From contig NZ_JAHCAS010000002.1 of assembly GCF_019634775.1 (NCBI RefSeq), positions 62,001 through 126,000 of the forward strand: a stretch of DNA of 64,000 nucleotides, read 5' to 3'. This document shows, piece by piece, positions 43,860 to 55,451 of the stretch. Below the pieces are notes generated by a model. The model had not been told where the DNA came from. It made no database searches and saw nothing but the letters and a program-made list of their open reading frames with translations. The translations under genes were made by a program, and so were the position numbers. This DNA comes from Dokdonella sp. Its GTDB lineage: Bacteria; Pseudomonadota; Gammaproteobacteria; Xanthomonadales; Rhodanobacteraceae. Each line of letters opens with the position of its first letter. The stretch's first letter is position 1.

Positions 43860-44724
43860 CCTACCCGACGGCGACGCGTTGTTCCTGATCGCGACCACCC
43901 CCGCCGCGCAGCACTGGCACCCGCTCTCGGTGGACCCGGATACGGCGGTCACCACCTCGATCGGCCCTGCCACCACGCTCGACGGTGATGCCGGGCAATT
44001 CCAGGGGCACTACGACCCGGCAAGCAGCCGTGGCTACTACGTTCGGGAGTATTACGACCCCACGTCTGGCTATTCCTATTCGCTTGCCTCGATCAACCCC
44101 GCGACCGGCGCGCAGACGGCGGTCGGCCAACTGGTGGTGAACCCGGGAGGCGCGCCAAGCTATCCCGCTGGTGGTCCGCTTGCCATCGGGCCGGCAGGAG
44201 CATTCTTCATCGGTGGCCAGGCGCTGTACCGGGTGAACCTTGCGACCGCCGTCGCGACGCATGTGGCGAACATCACTTTTAGCCACCCCATGCGTACGGC
44301 CAGTTCCTTTGCCTACGACGCGGTGACGGGCGCCTACCACGTCATCGAGACGGGCGATGCTCCCCGTGTTTACAGGATCGATGTGACGAACGGGAGCCTG
44401 GTGGACCTCTTCTACATCGGCGGAGCCGGGTCGTCGGTCAAGTCGTTGCAGTTCGACTCGGAGGGGAATGCCTGGATCATCTACCGGAATGAGTTCGAAG
44501 AACCCGAGCTGGTGCCTCGGCTGACCAGCTTCCCGTTCGCGAATATTTCGGCCTGGGAGAATCGCGGGTTTCTGACTTTCGGTGGCGACTACCTGGACCT
44601 TGCCGATTCGCTGCTGCTGGTGTCCGGGGCCAGCGATGACAGCATCTTTGCCGACGGCTTCGAGGCGCAAGCCACGCTGTTGACGGTTCCGGAAGTCGAG
44701 GCGGAGCAGCTGCGGCGGAAGTGA
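43834..44724 (+). CDS. Secreted DGFE-tail protein, start unclear or lost
   Basis: The frame reads as a secreted beta-rich protein. It begins with ALGLGVVASASA, which looks like the second half of a signal peptide, then VDLPDGD. No good ATG exists in this frame outside the Sel1 gene. The only standard codon near the signal is the GTG at 43834, within it. Repeated blocks such as INPATGAQTAVGQLVV and DVTNGSLVDLFYIGG resemble propeller-type repeats. Near the C-terminus stands DDSIFADGFEAQ, a motif I recall at the ends of many secreted proteins of Lysobacterales. Here 17 more residues follow it. The 5' end was probably damaged by deletion or frameshift. Confidence 0.55.
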   Translation: MVASASAVDLPDGDALFLIATTPAAQHWHPLSVDPDTAVTTSIGPATTLDGDAGQFQGHYDPASSRGYYVREYYDPTSGYSYSLASINPATGAQTAVGQLVVNPGGAPSYPAGGPLAIGPAGAFFIGGQALYRVNLATAVATHVANITFSHPMRTASSFAYDAVTGAYHVIETGDAPRVYRIDVTNGSLVDLFYIGGAGSSVKSLQFDSEGNAWIIYRNEFEEPELVPRLTSFPFANISAWENRGFLTFGGDYLDLADSLLLVSGASDDSIFADGFEAQATLLTVPEVEAEQLRRK

Positions 44725-44875
44725 AATCGGGCGTGGTAGCGTCGTTCACGGGATACAGGAACCGGGGCATCCGGAGCGTCGGGGCGAGTCCGCCAGGACA
44801 TCAGGAAGGGAGGTTCCTCCGCTCGGGGACGGAGCAGCGATCCACCGAAGTTGCACGGAGTCGTGGGCCCATGAA

Positions 44876-44904
44876 TTGACGCGACGCGGCACCGACATTA
44901 ACAT
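44876..44904 (+). promoter_or_regulatory. Sigma-70 promoter of the tRNA cluster
   Basis: TTGACG (44876-44881) and TAACAT (44899-44904) are 17 bases apart. The bases after the -10 are GC-rich (TCCGCGCC), as in stable-RNA promoters under stringent control. The predicted start near 44911 is about 47 bases before tRNA-Pro. Confidence 0.65.
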
Positions 44905-44957
44905 TCCGCGCCTTTCCGGTCGGTGCGGGCGCGAGCGTCGGTTCCATTCGGTAACGG

Positions 44958-45034
44958 CGGGGTATAGCGCAGTCTGGTAGCGCGCCTGCTTTGGGAGCAG
45001 GATGTCGGGGGTTCGAATCCCTCTACCCCGACCA
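44958..45034 (+). tRNA. tRNA-Pro (anticodon TGG)
   Basis: Full cloverleaf with the acceptor pair CGGGGTA/TACCCCG, anticodon loop TTTGGGA, T-loop GTTCGAATC and encoded CCA. Confidence 0.97.
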
Positions 45035-45078
45035 CTCCGGCGGCCCGCCGCATCGGCGAACGAAGTTCGTGCGATGTT

Positions 45079-45155
45079 GCGCCCGTAGCTCAACCGGATA
45101 GAGCATCGGCCTTCTAAGCCGACGGTTGCAGGTTCGATTCCTGTCGGGCGCGCCA
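45079..45155 (+). tRNA. tRNA-Arg (anticodon TCT)
   Basis: The acceptor GCGCCCG/CGGGCGC, anticodon loop CTTCTAA, T-arm GGTTCGATTCC and encoded CCA are all present. Confidence 0.97.
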
Positions 45156-45207
45156 CTTGCGGGGCATGCGGATCGCGCCGGATCGGCGGGAACAATCGGT
45201 TTCGATG

Positions 45208-45284
45208 GTGGCTGTAGCTCAGTTGGTTAGAGTACTGGATTGTGATTCCAGTTGTCGGGGGTTCGAGTCCCCTCAGCCACCCCA
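45208..45284 (+). tRNA. tRNA-His (anticodon GTG)
   Basis: The acceptor GTGGCTG/CAGCCAC and anticodon loop TTGTGAT are present. The base before the acceptor is G, as needed for the extra G(-1) of tRNA-His opposite C73, and CCA is encoded. Confidence 0.97.
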
Positions 45285-45312
45285 CTTCGACGGCAGCGTG
45301 AGCCGTGAGGGT

Positions 45313-45341
45313 TTCGCAGGCGCGGCTTGCCTTGCTACAAT
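45313..45341 (+). promoter_or_regulatory. Second promoter in the tRNA cluster, before tRNA-Lys
   Basis: TTCGCA (45313-45318) and TACAAT (45336-45341) lie 17 bases apart, and TGC before the -10 makes it an extended type. It would start transcription near 45348, just ahead of tRNA-Lys. Confidence 0.6.
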
Positions 45342-45356
45342 CGCGGTTCCTGTTTC

Positions 45357-45432
45357 GGGTCGTTAGCTCAGTTGGTAGAGCAGTTGACTCTTAATCAATA
45401 GGTCGTAGGTTCGAATCCTACACGACCCACCA
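45357..45432 (+). tRNA. tRNA-Lys (anticodon CTT)
   Basis: The acceptor GGGTCGT/ACGACCC, anticodon loop CTCTTAA and T-arm GGTTCGAATCC are present, with encoded CCA. Six of the seven acceptor pairs are Watson-Crick and one is G-T type. Confidence 0.96.
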
Positions 45433-45507
45433 AACAGGCCTTTCTCCGGGTGCGGGCGCGCAAGGCGCCATCGATACGAGCCACCCGCCATGCCCGGCGA
45501 CGTCCGC

Positions 45508-45589
45508 GCGAACGTGGTGGAACTGGTAGACACGCTGGATTTAGGTTCCAGTGGGGCAACCCGTGAGAGTTCGAGTCTCTCCGTTCGCA
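45508..45589 (+). tRNA. tRNA-Leu (anticodon TAG), no encoded CCA
   Basis: The acceptor GCGAACG/CGTTCGC, anticodon loop TTTAGGT, a long variable arm and the T-arm AGTTCGAGTCT are clear. After the discriminator A the genome reads CAA, so CCA must be added by the nucleotidyltransferase, unlike in its neighbours. Confidence 0.95.
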
Positions 45590-45615
45590 CAACCGTTCGT
45601 GACCGTTCCGCGGCG

Positions 45616-45637
45616 ATCCACAGCCGATGCTGTGGAT
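45616..45637. promoter_or_regulatory. Inverted repeat ATCCACAGC-CGAT-GCTGTGGAT
   Basis: A perfect 9-bp stem with a 4-base loop lies between tRNA-Leu and tig. Each arm also resembles a DnaA box (TTATCCACA) in 7 of 9 positions. It lacks a T-run, so it is not a typical terminator. Its role is unknown. Confidence 0.5.
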
Positions 45638-45722
45638 GCACGGGGGCGGCGCGATCGCTTATCATGTCCGGCTCGACGAGTCCCGGTTGCTGCCCGGGCG
45701 TACGCAGTTCCAAGGAGCATCC

Positions 45723-47006
45723 ATGCAAGTTTCGGTTGAGAACGTCGGCGGCCTCGGGCGCAAGCTGACGGTGCGCATTCCCGCCGCGCGCCTCGATGAC
45801 ACGGTGCGCAATCGAGTCCTCGAGATGGGGCGCAATGCACGCATCAAGGGTTTCCGTCCGGGCAAGGTACCGACCAAGGTGATCGAGCAGCGTTTCGGCG
45901 CGCAGATCCGCGGCGAGGCGTTGTCCGAACTGATCGGTTCGACCTTCCAGGAAGCCGTCAGCAGCGAGAAGCTGCGTCCGGCCGTGCAACCGTCGATCGC
46001 GACCAGCGGCAAGCCCGAGAACGGCGAGATCGAATACACCGCGACCTTCGAGGTCATGCCCGAGTTTGGCCCGATCGACGTCAGCGGACTCGAGATCGTG
46101 CGCCAGGTAGCCAGTGTCGAGGAGCCGGACGTCGACCAGATGATCGAGACGCTGCGTCTGCAGCGGCGCAACTGGACGCCGGTCGAGCGCGCAGCGCAGA
46201 AGGACGACATGGTGCTGTTCGAGCTCTCGGCCCAGGCCGGCGATTTCCGTTACCCGGAGTCGGGGGCCGACCGCGTCGGCACCATCATCGGTTCGAACGC
46301 GCTGCCGGCGATGCTCGAGGATGTGCTGGTCGGCCACAAGGCTGACGAGGCCTTCGAAGCCGACCTCGACTTCCCTGCAGATTTCCGCGTTGCCGGCCTC
46401 GCCGGCAAGAACGCGCACGTGGCGATCACGGTCGTGCGTGTGCAGGAGCCGTCGCTGCCGGCCCTCGACGATACCTTCATCGCCGCATTCGGCGTCAGTG
46501 AAGGGGGGGTGGCGAAGTTTCGTGAGGACGTGCGTGCCAACCTCGAGCGCGAGCTGTCGGCCGCCTTGGCCGCACGCCTCAAGGCCGTCACGGTCGAGAA
46601 GCTGGTCGATGCGCACGCCGATCTCGAGCTGCCGCAGGGCGTCATCGAGAACGAGGCGCGCGACATGGCGCGCCGTGCAGCTGGCGAAGGCAAGCCGCCG
46701 CTCGCCCATGAGCCGTTCCTGGCAAGTGCGCGCCGCCGCGTCGCCGGTGGCTTCCTCCTCGCCGAACTCGCGCGCCAGAATGACATCCGCATCGATAGCC
46801 GCCGCGTCGCGGAAATGCTGCAGACGATCGCCTCGACCTACGAGGAGCCGGACCAGCTCATTGAACTCTACACGCGTGACCCCCAGTTGATGAGCGGCCT
46901 GCAGAGCCGCGTGCTGGAAGACCAGGTGGTCGACTGGGTTGCGGCGAACGCCAAGGTCAGCGAGCACAGCCTGAGCTTCAACGACGTGATGCGTCCCGGC
47001 GGCTGA
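45723..47006 (+). CDS. tig: Trigger factor
   Basis: This ribosome-bound chaperone and prolyl isomerase has 427 residues. The ribosome-binding loop is GFRPGKVPTKVIEQRFG near residue 43. The FKBP-type domain follows (about 150-240) and then the helical C-terminal arms. An AAGGAG site precedes the ATG. It begins the conserved string tig-clpP-clpX-lon. Confidence 0.96.
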   Translation: MQVSVENVGGLGRKLTVRIPAARLDDTVRNRVLEMGRNARIKGFRPGKVPTKVIEQRFGAQIRGEALSELIGSTFQEAVSSEKLRPAVQPSIATSGKPENGEIEYTATFEVMPEFGPIDVSGLEIVRQVASVEEPDVDQMIETLRLQRRNWTPVERAAQKDDMVLFELSAQAGDFRYPESGADRVGTIIGSNALPAMLEDVLVGHKADEAFEADLDFPADFRVAGLAGKNAHVAITVVRVQEPSLPALDDTFIAAFGVSEGGVAKFREDVRANLERELSAALAARLKAVTVEKLVDAHADLELPQGVIENEARDMARRAAGEGKPPLAHEPFLASARRRVAGGFLLAELARQNDIRIDSRRVAEMLQTIASTYEEPDQLIELYTRDPQLMSGLQSRVLEDQVVDWVAANAKVSEHSLSFNDVMRPGG

Positions 47007-47033
47007 TCCGCCGGAACCCGAAGGAGACCGAAC

Positions 47034-47666
47034 ATGTCCAGCCGTATCGTCCCGCAAGGCCTCAACCTCGTGCCGATGGTTGTCGAGCAGACCTCGCGTG
47101 GCGAGCGCGCCTATGACATCTATTCGCGTCTGCTCAAGGAGCGGGTGATCTTTCTGGTCGGCCCGGTCGACGACTACGTGGCCAATGTCGTTGTCGCCCA
47201 GCTACTGTTCCTCGAGTCGGAGAACCCCGACAAGGACATCAACCTGTACATCAACAGTCCGGGCGGTTCGGTCACGGCCGGCCTCGCCATCTACGACACG
47301 ATGCGCTTCCTCAAGCCCGACGTGAGCACGATGGTGATCGGCCAGGCGGCGAGCATGGGCGCCTTCCTGCTCACGGCGGGTGCCAAGGGCAAGCGTTACG
47401 CCCTGCCGAACTCGCGCGTGATGATCCACCAGCCGCACGGCGGCGCGCAGGGCCAGGCCACCGACATCGAGATCCAGGCGCGCGAGATCCTCTACCTGCG
47501 CAAGCGCCTGAACGAGGAACTGGCGGCCAACACCGGCCAGCCGCTTGAACGCATCGAGCGCGATGTCGAGCGCGACCTGTTCTTCAACGCCCAGGACGCC
47601 AAGACCTATGGCCTGATCGACGAGGTGCTCGAGCAGCGCCCGCAAGAGAGCATCCGCGCCGGCTGA
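47034..47666 (+). CDS. clpP: ATP-dependent Clp protease proteolytic subunit
   Basis: This serine protease forms a tetradecamer with ClpX or ClpA. The catalytic triad is visible: Ser in GQAASMGAF (residue 107), His in MIHQPHGG (about 132) and Asp in ERDLFF (about 181). It has 210 residues. A purine-rich AAGGAG site stands before the start. Confidence 0.97.
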   Translation: MSSRIVPQGLNLVPMVVEQTSRGERAYDIYSRLLKERVIFLVGPVDDYVANVVVAQLLFLESENPDKDINLYINSPGGSVTAGLAIYDTMRFLKPDVSTMVIGQAASMGAFLLTAGAKGKRYALPNSRVMIHQPHGGAQGQATDIEIQAREILYLRKRLNEELAANTGQPLERIERDVERDLFFNAQDAKTYGLIDEVLEQRPQESIRAG

Positions 47667-47739
47667 GGCCGGTACTCCTAACCATCGCCGCGCCGGTCCG
47701 AGGGCTCCGGAACGCGTTTCCTGGCCCGTTTCGGGCCTG

Positions 47740-47748
47740 TGCTATGCT
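47740..47748 (+). promoter_or_regulatory. Extended -10 element before clpX
   Basis: TGCTATGCT has the TGn extension and a TATAAT-like hexamer (TATGCT), 35 bases before the clpX start. No matching -35 is apparent. The same GTGCTATGCTCG sequence stands before the GGDEF/EAL gene on the minus strand near 12621-12628. Confidence 0.45.
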
Positions 47749-47782
47749 CGCGCGGCATCACGTGAACCACCCGAGGCGGGGC

Positions 47783-49060
<1,278 letters not shown>

Positions 49061-49210
49061 GCGCCGCCGCGTCCCGCATCGCACGGCGCCTCCTTGCAAA
49101 CCCGCGGCGTGGCCGCACTTCCGACGGGTCGGTACATCCCTTGACCGGGCGGCCGCGTGCCTGCACGCTGCCGGCGTACCGCAACACCGCACCACTTTCA
49201 GGATCCGACG

Positions 49211-51730
<2,520 letters not shown>

Positions 51731-51758
51731 TCGCCGGTGTTTGGCGGTGATGCCGTAA

Positions 51759-51798
51759 AAATGCCGTCATATCGCGTGAAATGCCTGAAAATCGCGGT
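51759..51798 (+). repeat. Imperfect 20-bp direct repeat upstream of hupB
   Basis: AAATGCC-N5-ATCGCG occurs twice with an exact period of 20 bases (51759 and 51779). It lies just upstream of the strong hupB promoter, about two helix turns per unit, which would suit a protein bound on one face of the DNA. Confidence 0.55.
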
Positions 51799-51816
51799 GT
51801 TTTCTGGCATTCCTCG

Positions 51817-51845
51817 TTGCGGCGGGCGGGAGGCGCTGGTATAAA
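51817..51845 (+). promoter_or_regulatory. Strong sigma-70 promoter of hupB
   Basis: TTGCGG (51817-51822), a 17-base spacer and TATAAA (51840-51845), with a TGG extension before the -10. The start would be near 51852, leaving a leader of about 140 bases before hupB. Confidence 0.7.
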
Positions 51846-51992
51846 GGCCGCGCCATGGCCGTCCGGCGAGCACGCCGAGCGGTCCCTGCGGGCTGCTACC
51901 CCGTACGCCTGCGCTTGCCCACCCCGACGATTCCACCTGCGTTGCGCGTCATCCGGCGTGCGCGCCGCCTTTCCAGAACCAGGGAGCTGTCC

Positions 51993-52265
51993 ATGAACAA
52001 ATCCGATCTCATCGCGAAGCTGGCCGAGTCGGCCAATCTGTCCAAGGCCGAGGCCGAGCGCGCGCTCGACGCCATCGTCGATGTCGTCAAGGATGCCCTC
52101 AAGGCGGGCGATAGCGTGAATCTCGTCGGCTTCGGCTCGTTCGTGGTGCGTTCGCGAGCAGCGCGTACCGGGCGCAATCCGCGCACCAAGGAAACCATCA
52201 CGATCGCTGCTTCGAAGGTGCCGGCATTCAAGCCCGGCAAGGCCCTCAAGGACGCAATCAACTGA
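51993..52265 (+). CDS. hupB: DNA-binding protein HU-beta
   Basis: This is a nucleoid protein of 90 residues. The dimerisation half has [12 protein letters not shown] and the DNA arm has [12 protein letters not shown] near residue 56, with the conserved ending [13 protein letters not shown]. It is probably co-transcribed with the tRNA-Val gene that follows after 20 bases. Confidence 0.96.
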   Translation: MNKSDLIAKLAESANLSKAEAERALDAIVDVVKDALKAGDSVNLVGFGSFVVRSRAARTGRNPRTKETITIAASKVPAFKPGKALKDAIN

Positions 52266-52285
52266 GCGAGTGGACCACGCGTCCA

Positions 52286-52360
52286 GGGTGCTTAGCTCAG
52301 CGGTAGAGCGTCGCCCTTACAAGGCGAGGGTCGGGGGTTCGAAACCCTCAGCACCCACCA
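52286..52360 (+). tRNA. tRNA-Val (anticodon TAC)
   Basis: The acceptor GGGTGCT/AGCACCC, anticodon loop CTTACAA and encoded CCA are present. It is the usual tRNA between hupB and ppiD. Confidence 0.97.
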
Positions 52361-52392
52361 GACCGTGAAGAGGGTGCGCAGTCGGCTACAAT

Positions 52393-52480
52393 GCGCGGCT
52401 GTCGCATCCGGGCAGAGGTGGCGGACATGATCCGCTACCTGGCCCGACCGAGGGCGCCCGAGTGGCGCCTTCGCTTTTCG
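52393..52480 (+). ncRNA. Candidate small RNA or leader between tRNA-Val and ppiD
   Basis: A -10-like TACAAT stands at 52387-52392. The following 85 bases fold well by eye: CGGGC (52409-52413) pairs with GCCCG (52442-52446) around the stem GGTGGCGGA/TCCGCTACC (52417-52425 with 52431-52439). A terminator-like hairpin follows. No reading frame fits. No -35 was found, and it could also be an untranslated leader of ppiD. Confidence 0.4.
52449..52480 (+). terminator. Rho-independent terminator before ppiD
   Basis: The stem CGAGGGCGCC/GGCGCCTTCG (one G-T pair) with the loop CGAGT is followed by CTTTTCG. It would end transcripts of the tRNA-Val region or the candidate small RNA. Confidence 0.7.
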
Positions 52481-52539
52481 TGCGTGCCGCGACTCCACGG
52501 AACGTTGTCGTGCCGCCCCCTTATCTTGCAGGCGATTCC

Positions 52540-54447
52540 ATGCTTGAAGCCCTTCGTCAAAAAACCACTGGCCTGGTCGCCAAGATTCTCTTGGGCGCGA
52601 TCCTCATTGCCTTCTCGTTCTTCGGCATCGAGTCGTATTTCGTCTCGCGGATCGACGATTTCGTCGCCAAGGTCGATGGCAAGGAAATCACCCAGCAGGA
52701 TTTCCGTGAGCGCTTTGATCAGTTCCGTCAGCGGCAGATGCAGATGACCAACGGAGCGCTCGACGCGGCGTACTTCGAACAGCCGGAGGTCAAGCGCCAG
52801 GTTCTCGACCAGTTGATCGACGAGCGGGTCCTGCTTGCGGCCAACGAGCGGCTCGGCATCGTCATTCCGGCTGACCGCCTGCGCCAGGAGATCCTGAAGA
52901 TCCCGGCATTCCTGCGCGACGGCCAGTTCGATGAGGCGCAGTACCGCGCGATCCTGACGTCGCAGGGCATGACGCCGCTGAGCTTCCAGCAGCGCTTCAC
53001 CCAGGAAATCGCCGCGGGCGAGATCCCGCGCGAACTGCTGGCCAGTACCTTCGTCACCGAAGTCGACGTCGACGCCTACCTCCGCTTGCGCGGCCAGTTG
53101 CGTGACTTCCGCACGCTGACCCTGGCGTCGCCGACGGTGGTCAACGCCGAGGTGTCCGACGACGAAATCGGTGCCTACTACACGCAGCACCAGCAAGAGT
53201 TCATGAACCCCGAGCAGGTTGCGCTCGAATACCTCGAACTCGAAGCGTCGAAGATCGACGTCGATCTGACCCCCGACGATGCCACGCTCAAGGACCGCTA
53301 CGAGCGCGAGAAGGCGCGTTTCGTCGCCCCCGAGCAGCGCCTGGCCTCGCATATCCTCGTCAAGGTCGGAGGCAAGGGTGGCCCTGACGACCAGAGGGTC
53401 GCACTCGAGAAGGCACAGAAGCTCGCTGCCGAGGCGCGCGCCGGCAAGTCCTTTGCCGATCTTGCCAGGCAGAACTCGGATGACCTTGGCTCGAAGGCGA
53501 TCGGCGGCGATCTCGACTGGATCGAGCAGGGCATGACCGATCCAGCGTTCGAGGCTGCGCTTTACGCCCTGGAAAAAGGCGCAGTATCGGATCCAGTGCT
53601 CTCGAGCGAGGGTTACCACGTCATCGAATTGCGTGACGTGCGCCCCGGCAAGACGCGCAGCTTCGAGGAAGTTCGCCCCGAACTGATCAAGGAGTATGCG
53701 GAGTCCGAGCACGAGCGCGTGTACAACCAGCGTTCGAGCCGCCTGATCGATCTCGCCATGCAGGATTCGACCTCGCTCGAGCCGGCGGCACGCGAGCTCG
53801 GCCTGACCCTGCAGAAGACCGCACCGTTCACACGCAATGGTGGCGTTGGCCTCGCTGCGAACCCCGCGGTGGTGCGCGTCGCGTTCTCGGACGAAGTGCT
53901 CGTGCAGGGCAACAATTCCGATTCGATCGAGCTCGGCCCGAACCATGTGGCCGTCGTGCGTATCGCCGAGCACAAGCCGGCAACGCCGCGCCCGCTCGAC
54001 GAAGTGCGTGAGGATATCCGTGGACGCATCCTCGCCGCGCGTCGTGCAGATGAGGCGAAGACGCGTGCGGAGGCGTTGTTTGTGCGCTTCGACGGTGGTG
54101 AGGAGCTGAACAAGCTCGCCGAGGAACTGAAGCTCGAGGTCAAGGCCGAGCAGGGCATTGGCCGCAACTCACTGACCGTCGATTCGAGTCTCGTCAGTGC
54201 GGTGTTCGATCTGTCGCGTCCGGCCGAGGGCCAGGTCGCGCGCAAGTTGGTCAAGCTGGCCAACGACGAATATGCCTTGGTCGAGCTGACCAAGGTGGTC
54301 GATGCCGATCCGTCGGCTCTCGAGGCGCCGACGCGCGAAGCAGCGCGAGACACGCTCAAGCAGGCACGGTCCTATGCGGCCATGCGTGACCTCGTCGCTT
54401 CATTGCGTGCGGGCATGAAGGTCGAGGTGGCCGAACAGCGCCTGTGA
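52540..54447 (+). CDS. ppiD: Periplasmic folding chaperone PpiD (SurA-like, parvulin domain)
   Basis: One N-terminal membrane helix (about residues 14-32) anchors a large periplasmic part of a 635-residue protein. The SurA-N-like chaperone region spans about 35-200. A parvulin domain lies near 265-365 (ASHILVKVGG and LGSKAIGGDLDWIEQGM). It assists outer-membrane proteins emerging from the Sec channel. The ATG at 52540 starts the conserved MLEALRQ. It ends in a terminator. Confidence 0.93.
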   Translation: MLEALRQKTTGLVAKILLGAILIAFSFFGIESYFVSRIDDFVAKVDGKEITQQDFRERFDQFRQRQMQMTNGALDAAYFEQPEVKRQVLDQLIDERVLLAANERLGIVIPADRLRQEILKIPAFLRDGQFDEAQYRAILTSQGMTPLSFQQRFTQEIAAGEIPRELLASTFVTEVDVDAYLRLRGQLRDFRTLTLASPTVVNAEVSDDEIGAYYTQHQQEFMNPEQVALEYLELEASKIDVDLTPDDATLKDRYEREKARFVAPEQRLASHILVKVGGKGGPDDQRVALEKAQKLAAEARAGKSFADLARQNSDDLGSKAIGGDLDWIEQGMTDPAFEAALYALEKGAVSDPVLSSEGYHVIELRDVRPGKTRSFEEVRPELIKEYAESEHERVYNQRSSRLIDLAMQDSTSLEPAARELGLTLQKTAPFTRNGGVGLAANPAVVRVAFSDEVLVQGNNSDSIELGPNHVAVVRIAEHKPATPRPLDEVREDIRGRILAARRADEAKTRAEALFVRFDGGEELNKLAEELKLEVKAEQGIGRNSLTVDSSLVSAVFDLSRPAEGQVARKLVKLANDEYALVELTKVVDADPSALEAPTREAARDTLKQARSYAAMRDLVASLRAGMKVEVAEQRL

Positions 54448-54467
54448 TCCTGGGTTCCGCAAATGAG

Positions 54468-54500
54468 AAAGGGCCGCGCAAGCGGCCCTTTCCCGTTCTG
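54468..54500. terminator. Bidirectional terminator between ppiD and fabI
   Basis: The perfect 10-bp stem AAAGGGCCGC/GCGGCCCTTT closes on a GCAA tetraloop. It works on both strands by sequence and sits between the convergent ppiD and fabI genes. Confidence 0.85.
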
Positions 54501-54601
54501 GTGCCGACGCGCGTTGCATGCGGCCAACCTGCATGTCTCCGTAGGCGTCCTGATCAATCCCCACCGCGGCTTCCGCCGCGATTCGACACATTCGGACAGG
54601 G

Positions 54602-55384
54602 TCAGATGTCGGTCATGCCGACTGTGTTGTAGCCGCCGTCGACGTAGGTGACCTCGCCGGTGATGCCCGAGGCGAGATCCGAGCACAGGAAGGCACCGAC
54701 GTTGCCTACTTCCTCGATCGTCACGCTGCGGCGCAGCGGTGCGGCCTTTTCGACGTGGTCGAGCATCTTGCGCAAATTGCCGATGCCGGCCGCCGCCAGG
54801 GTCTTGATCGGACCGGCGGAGATCGCGTTGACGCGAATGCCCTCCGGACCGAGCTGGTAGGCGAGGTAGCGCACATTCGCCTCAAGGCTGGCCTTGGCCA
54901 GGCCCATGACGTTGTAGTTGGCCAGTGCGCGCTCGGCACCGAGGTAGGACAGGGTCAGGATCGAGGCGGCACGCCCCTGCATGGCCGGGCGCGCGGCCTT
55001 GGCCAGTGCGGCGAGGCTGTAGCTGGAGATGTCGTGGGCGATGGCGAAGCCCTCGCGCGTCAGGTTGTCGAGAAAGCCGCCCTGAAGGGTTTCGCGCGGT
55101 GCGAAGCCGACCGAGTGGACAAGGATGTCGAAGCCATCCCAGTGCCTGCCCAGTTCGGCGAAGGCTGCGTCGATCTGCGTGTCATCGGCAACGTCGAGCG
55201 GCAGCACGATGTTCGAGCCGTATTCGGCGGCGGCCTCTTCGACACGGCTCTTGAGTTTGTCGTTCTGGTAGGTGAAGGCGAGTTGGGCGCCCTCACGGTG
55301 CATTGCGCTGGCGATGCCCGAGGCGATCGATCGCGTGCTGGCGATGCCGACGATCAGCGCACGCTTGCCATGCAGGAAGCCCAT
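54602..55384 (-). CDS. fabI: Enoyl-acyl carrier protein reductase (NADH)
   Basis: This enzyme reduces the double bond in the last step of each fatty-acid elongation round and is the triclosan target. It has an SDR fold. [13 protein letters not shown] near residue 13 is the cofactor loop typical of FabI, and the active-site residues stand in [18 protein letters not shown] (tyrosine and lysine seven apart, near 155-163). It has 260 residues. Confidence 0.94.
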   Translation of the reverse strand: MGFLHGKRALIVGIASTRSIASGIASAMHREGAQLAFTYQNDKLKSRVEEAAAEYGSNIVLPLDVADDTQIDAAFAELGRHWDGFDILVHSVGFAPRETLQGGFLDNLTREGFAIAHDISSYSLAALAKAARPAMQGRAASILTLSYLGAERALANYNVMGLAKASLEANVRYLAYQLGPEGIRVNAISAGPIKTLAAAGIGNLRKMLDHVEKAAPLRRSVTIEEVGNVGAFLCSDLASGITGEVTYVDGGYNTVGMTDI

Positions 55385-55451
55385 GGATCCTCCGGAGTCT
55401 GGTCAGGGGTGACAAAGGCTGGAAGTGTAACCGAGACGGCTGCCTCCTCCC

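Noticed and set aside
44746..45285. Minus-strand frame of 179 codons across three tRNA genes
   Set aside because: Frames like this arise from the conserved tRNA sequences and are a frequent false call; the tRNAs fold perfectly.
45363..47057. Minus-strand frame of 564 codons over tRNAs and tig
   Set aside because: It is antisense to trigger factor and its end also reads through tRNA-Leu and tRNA-Lys.
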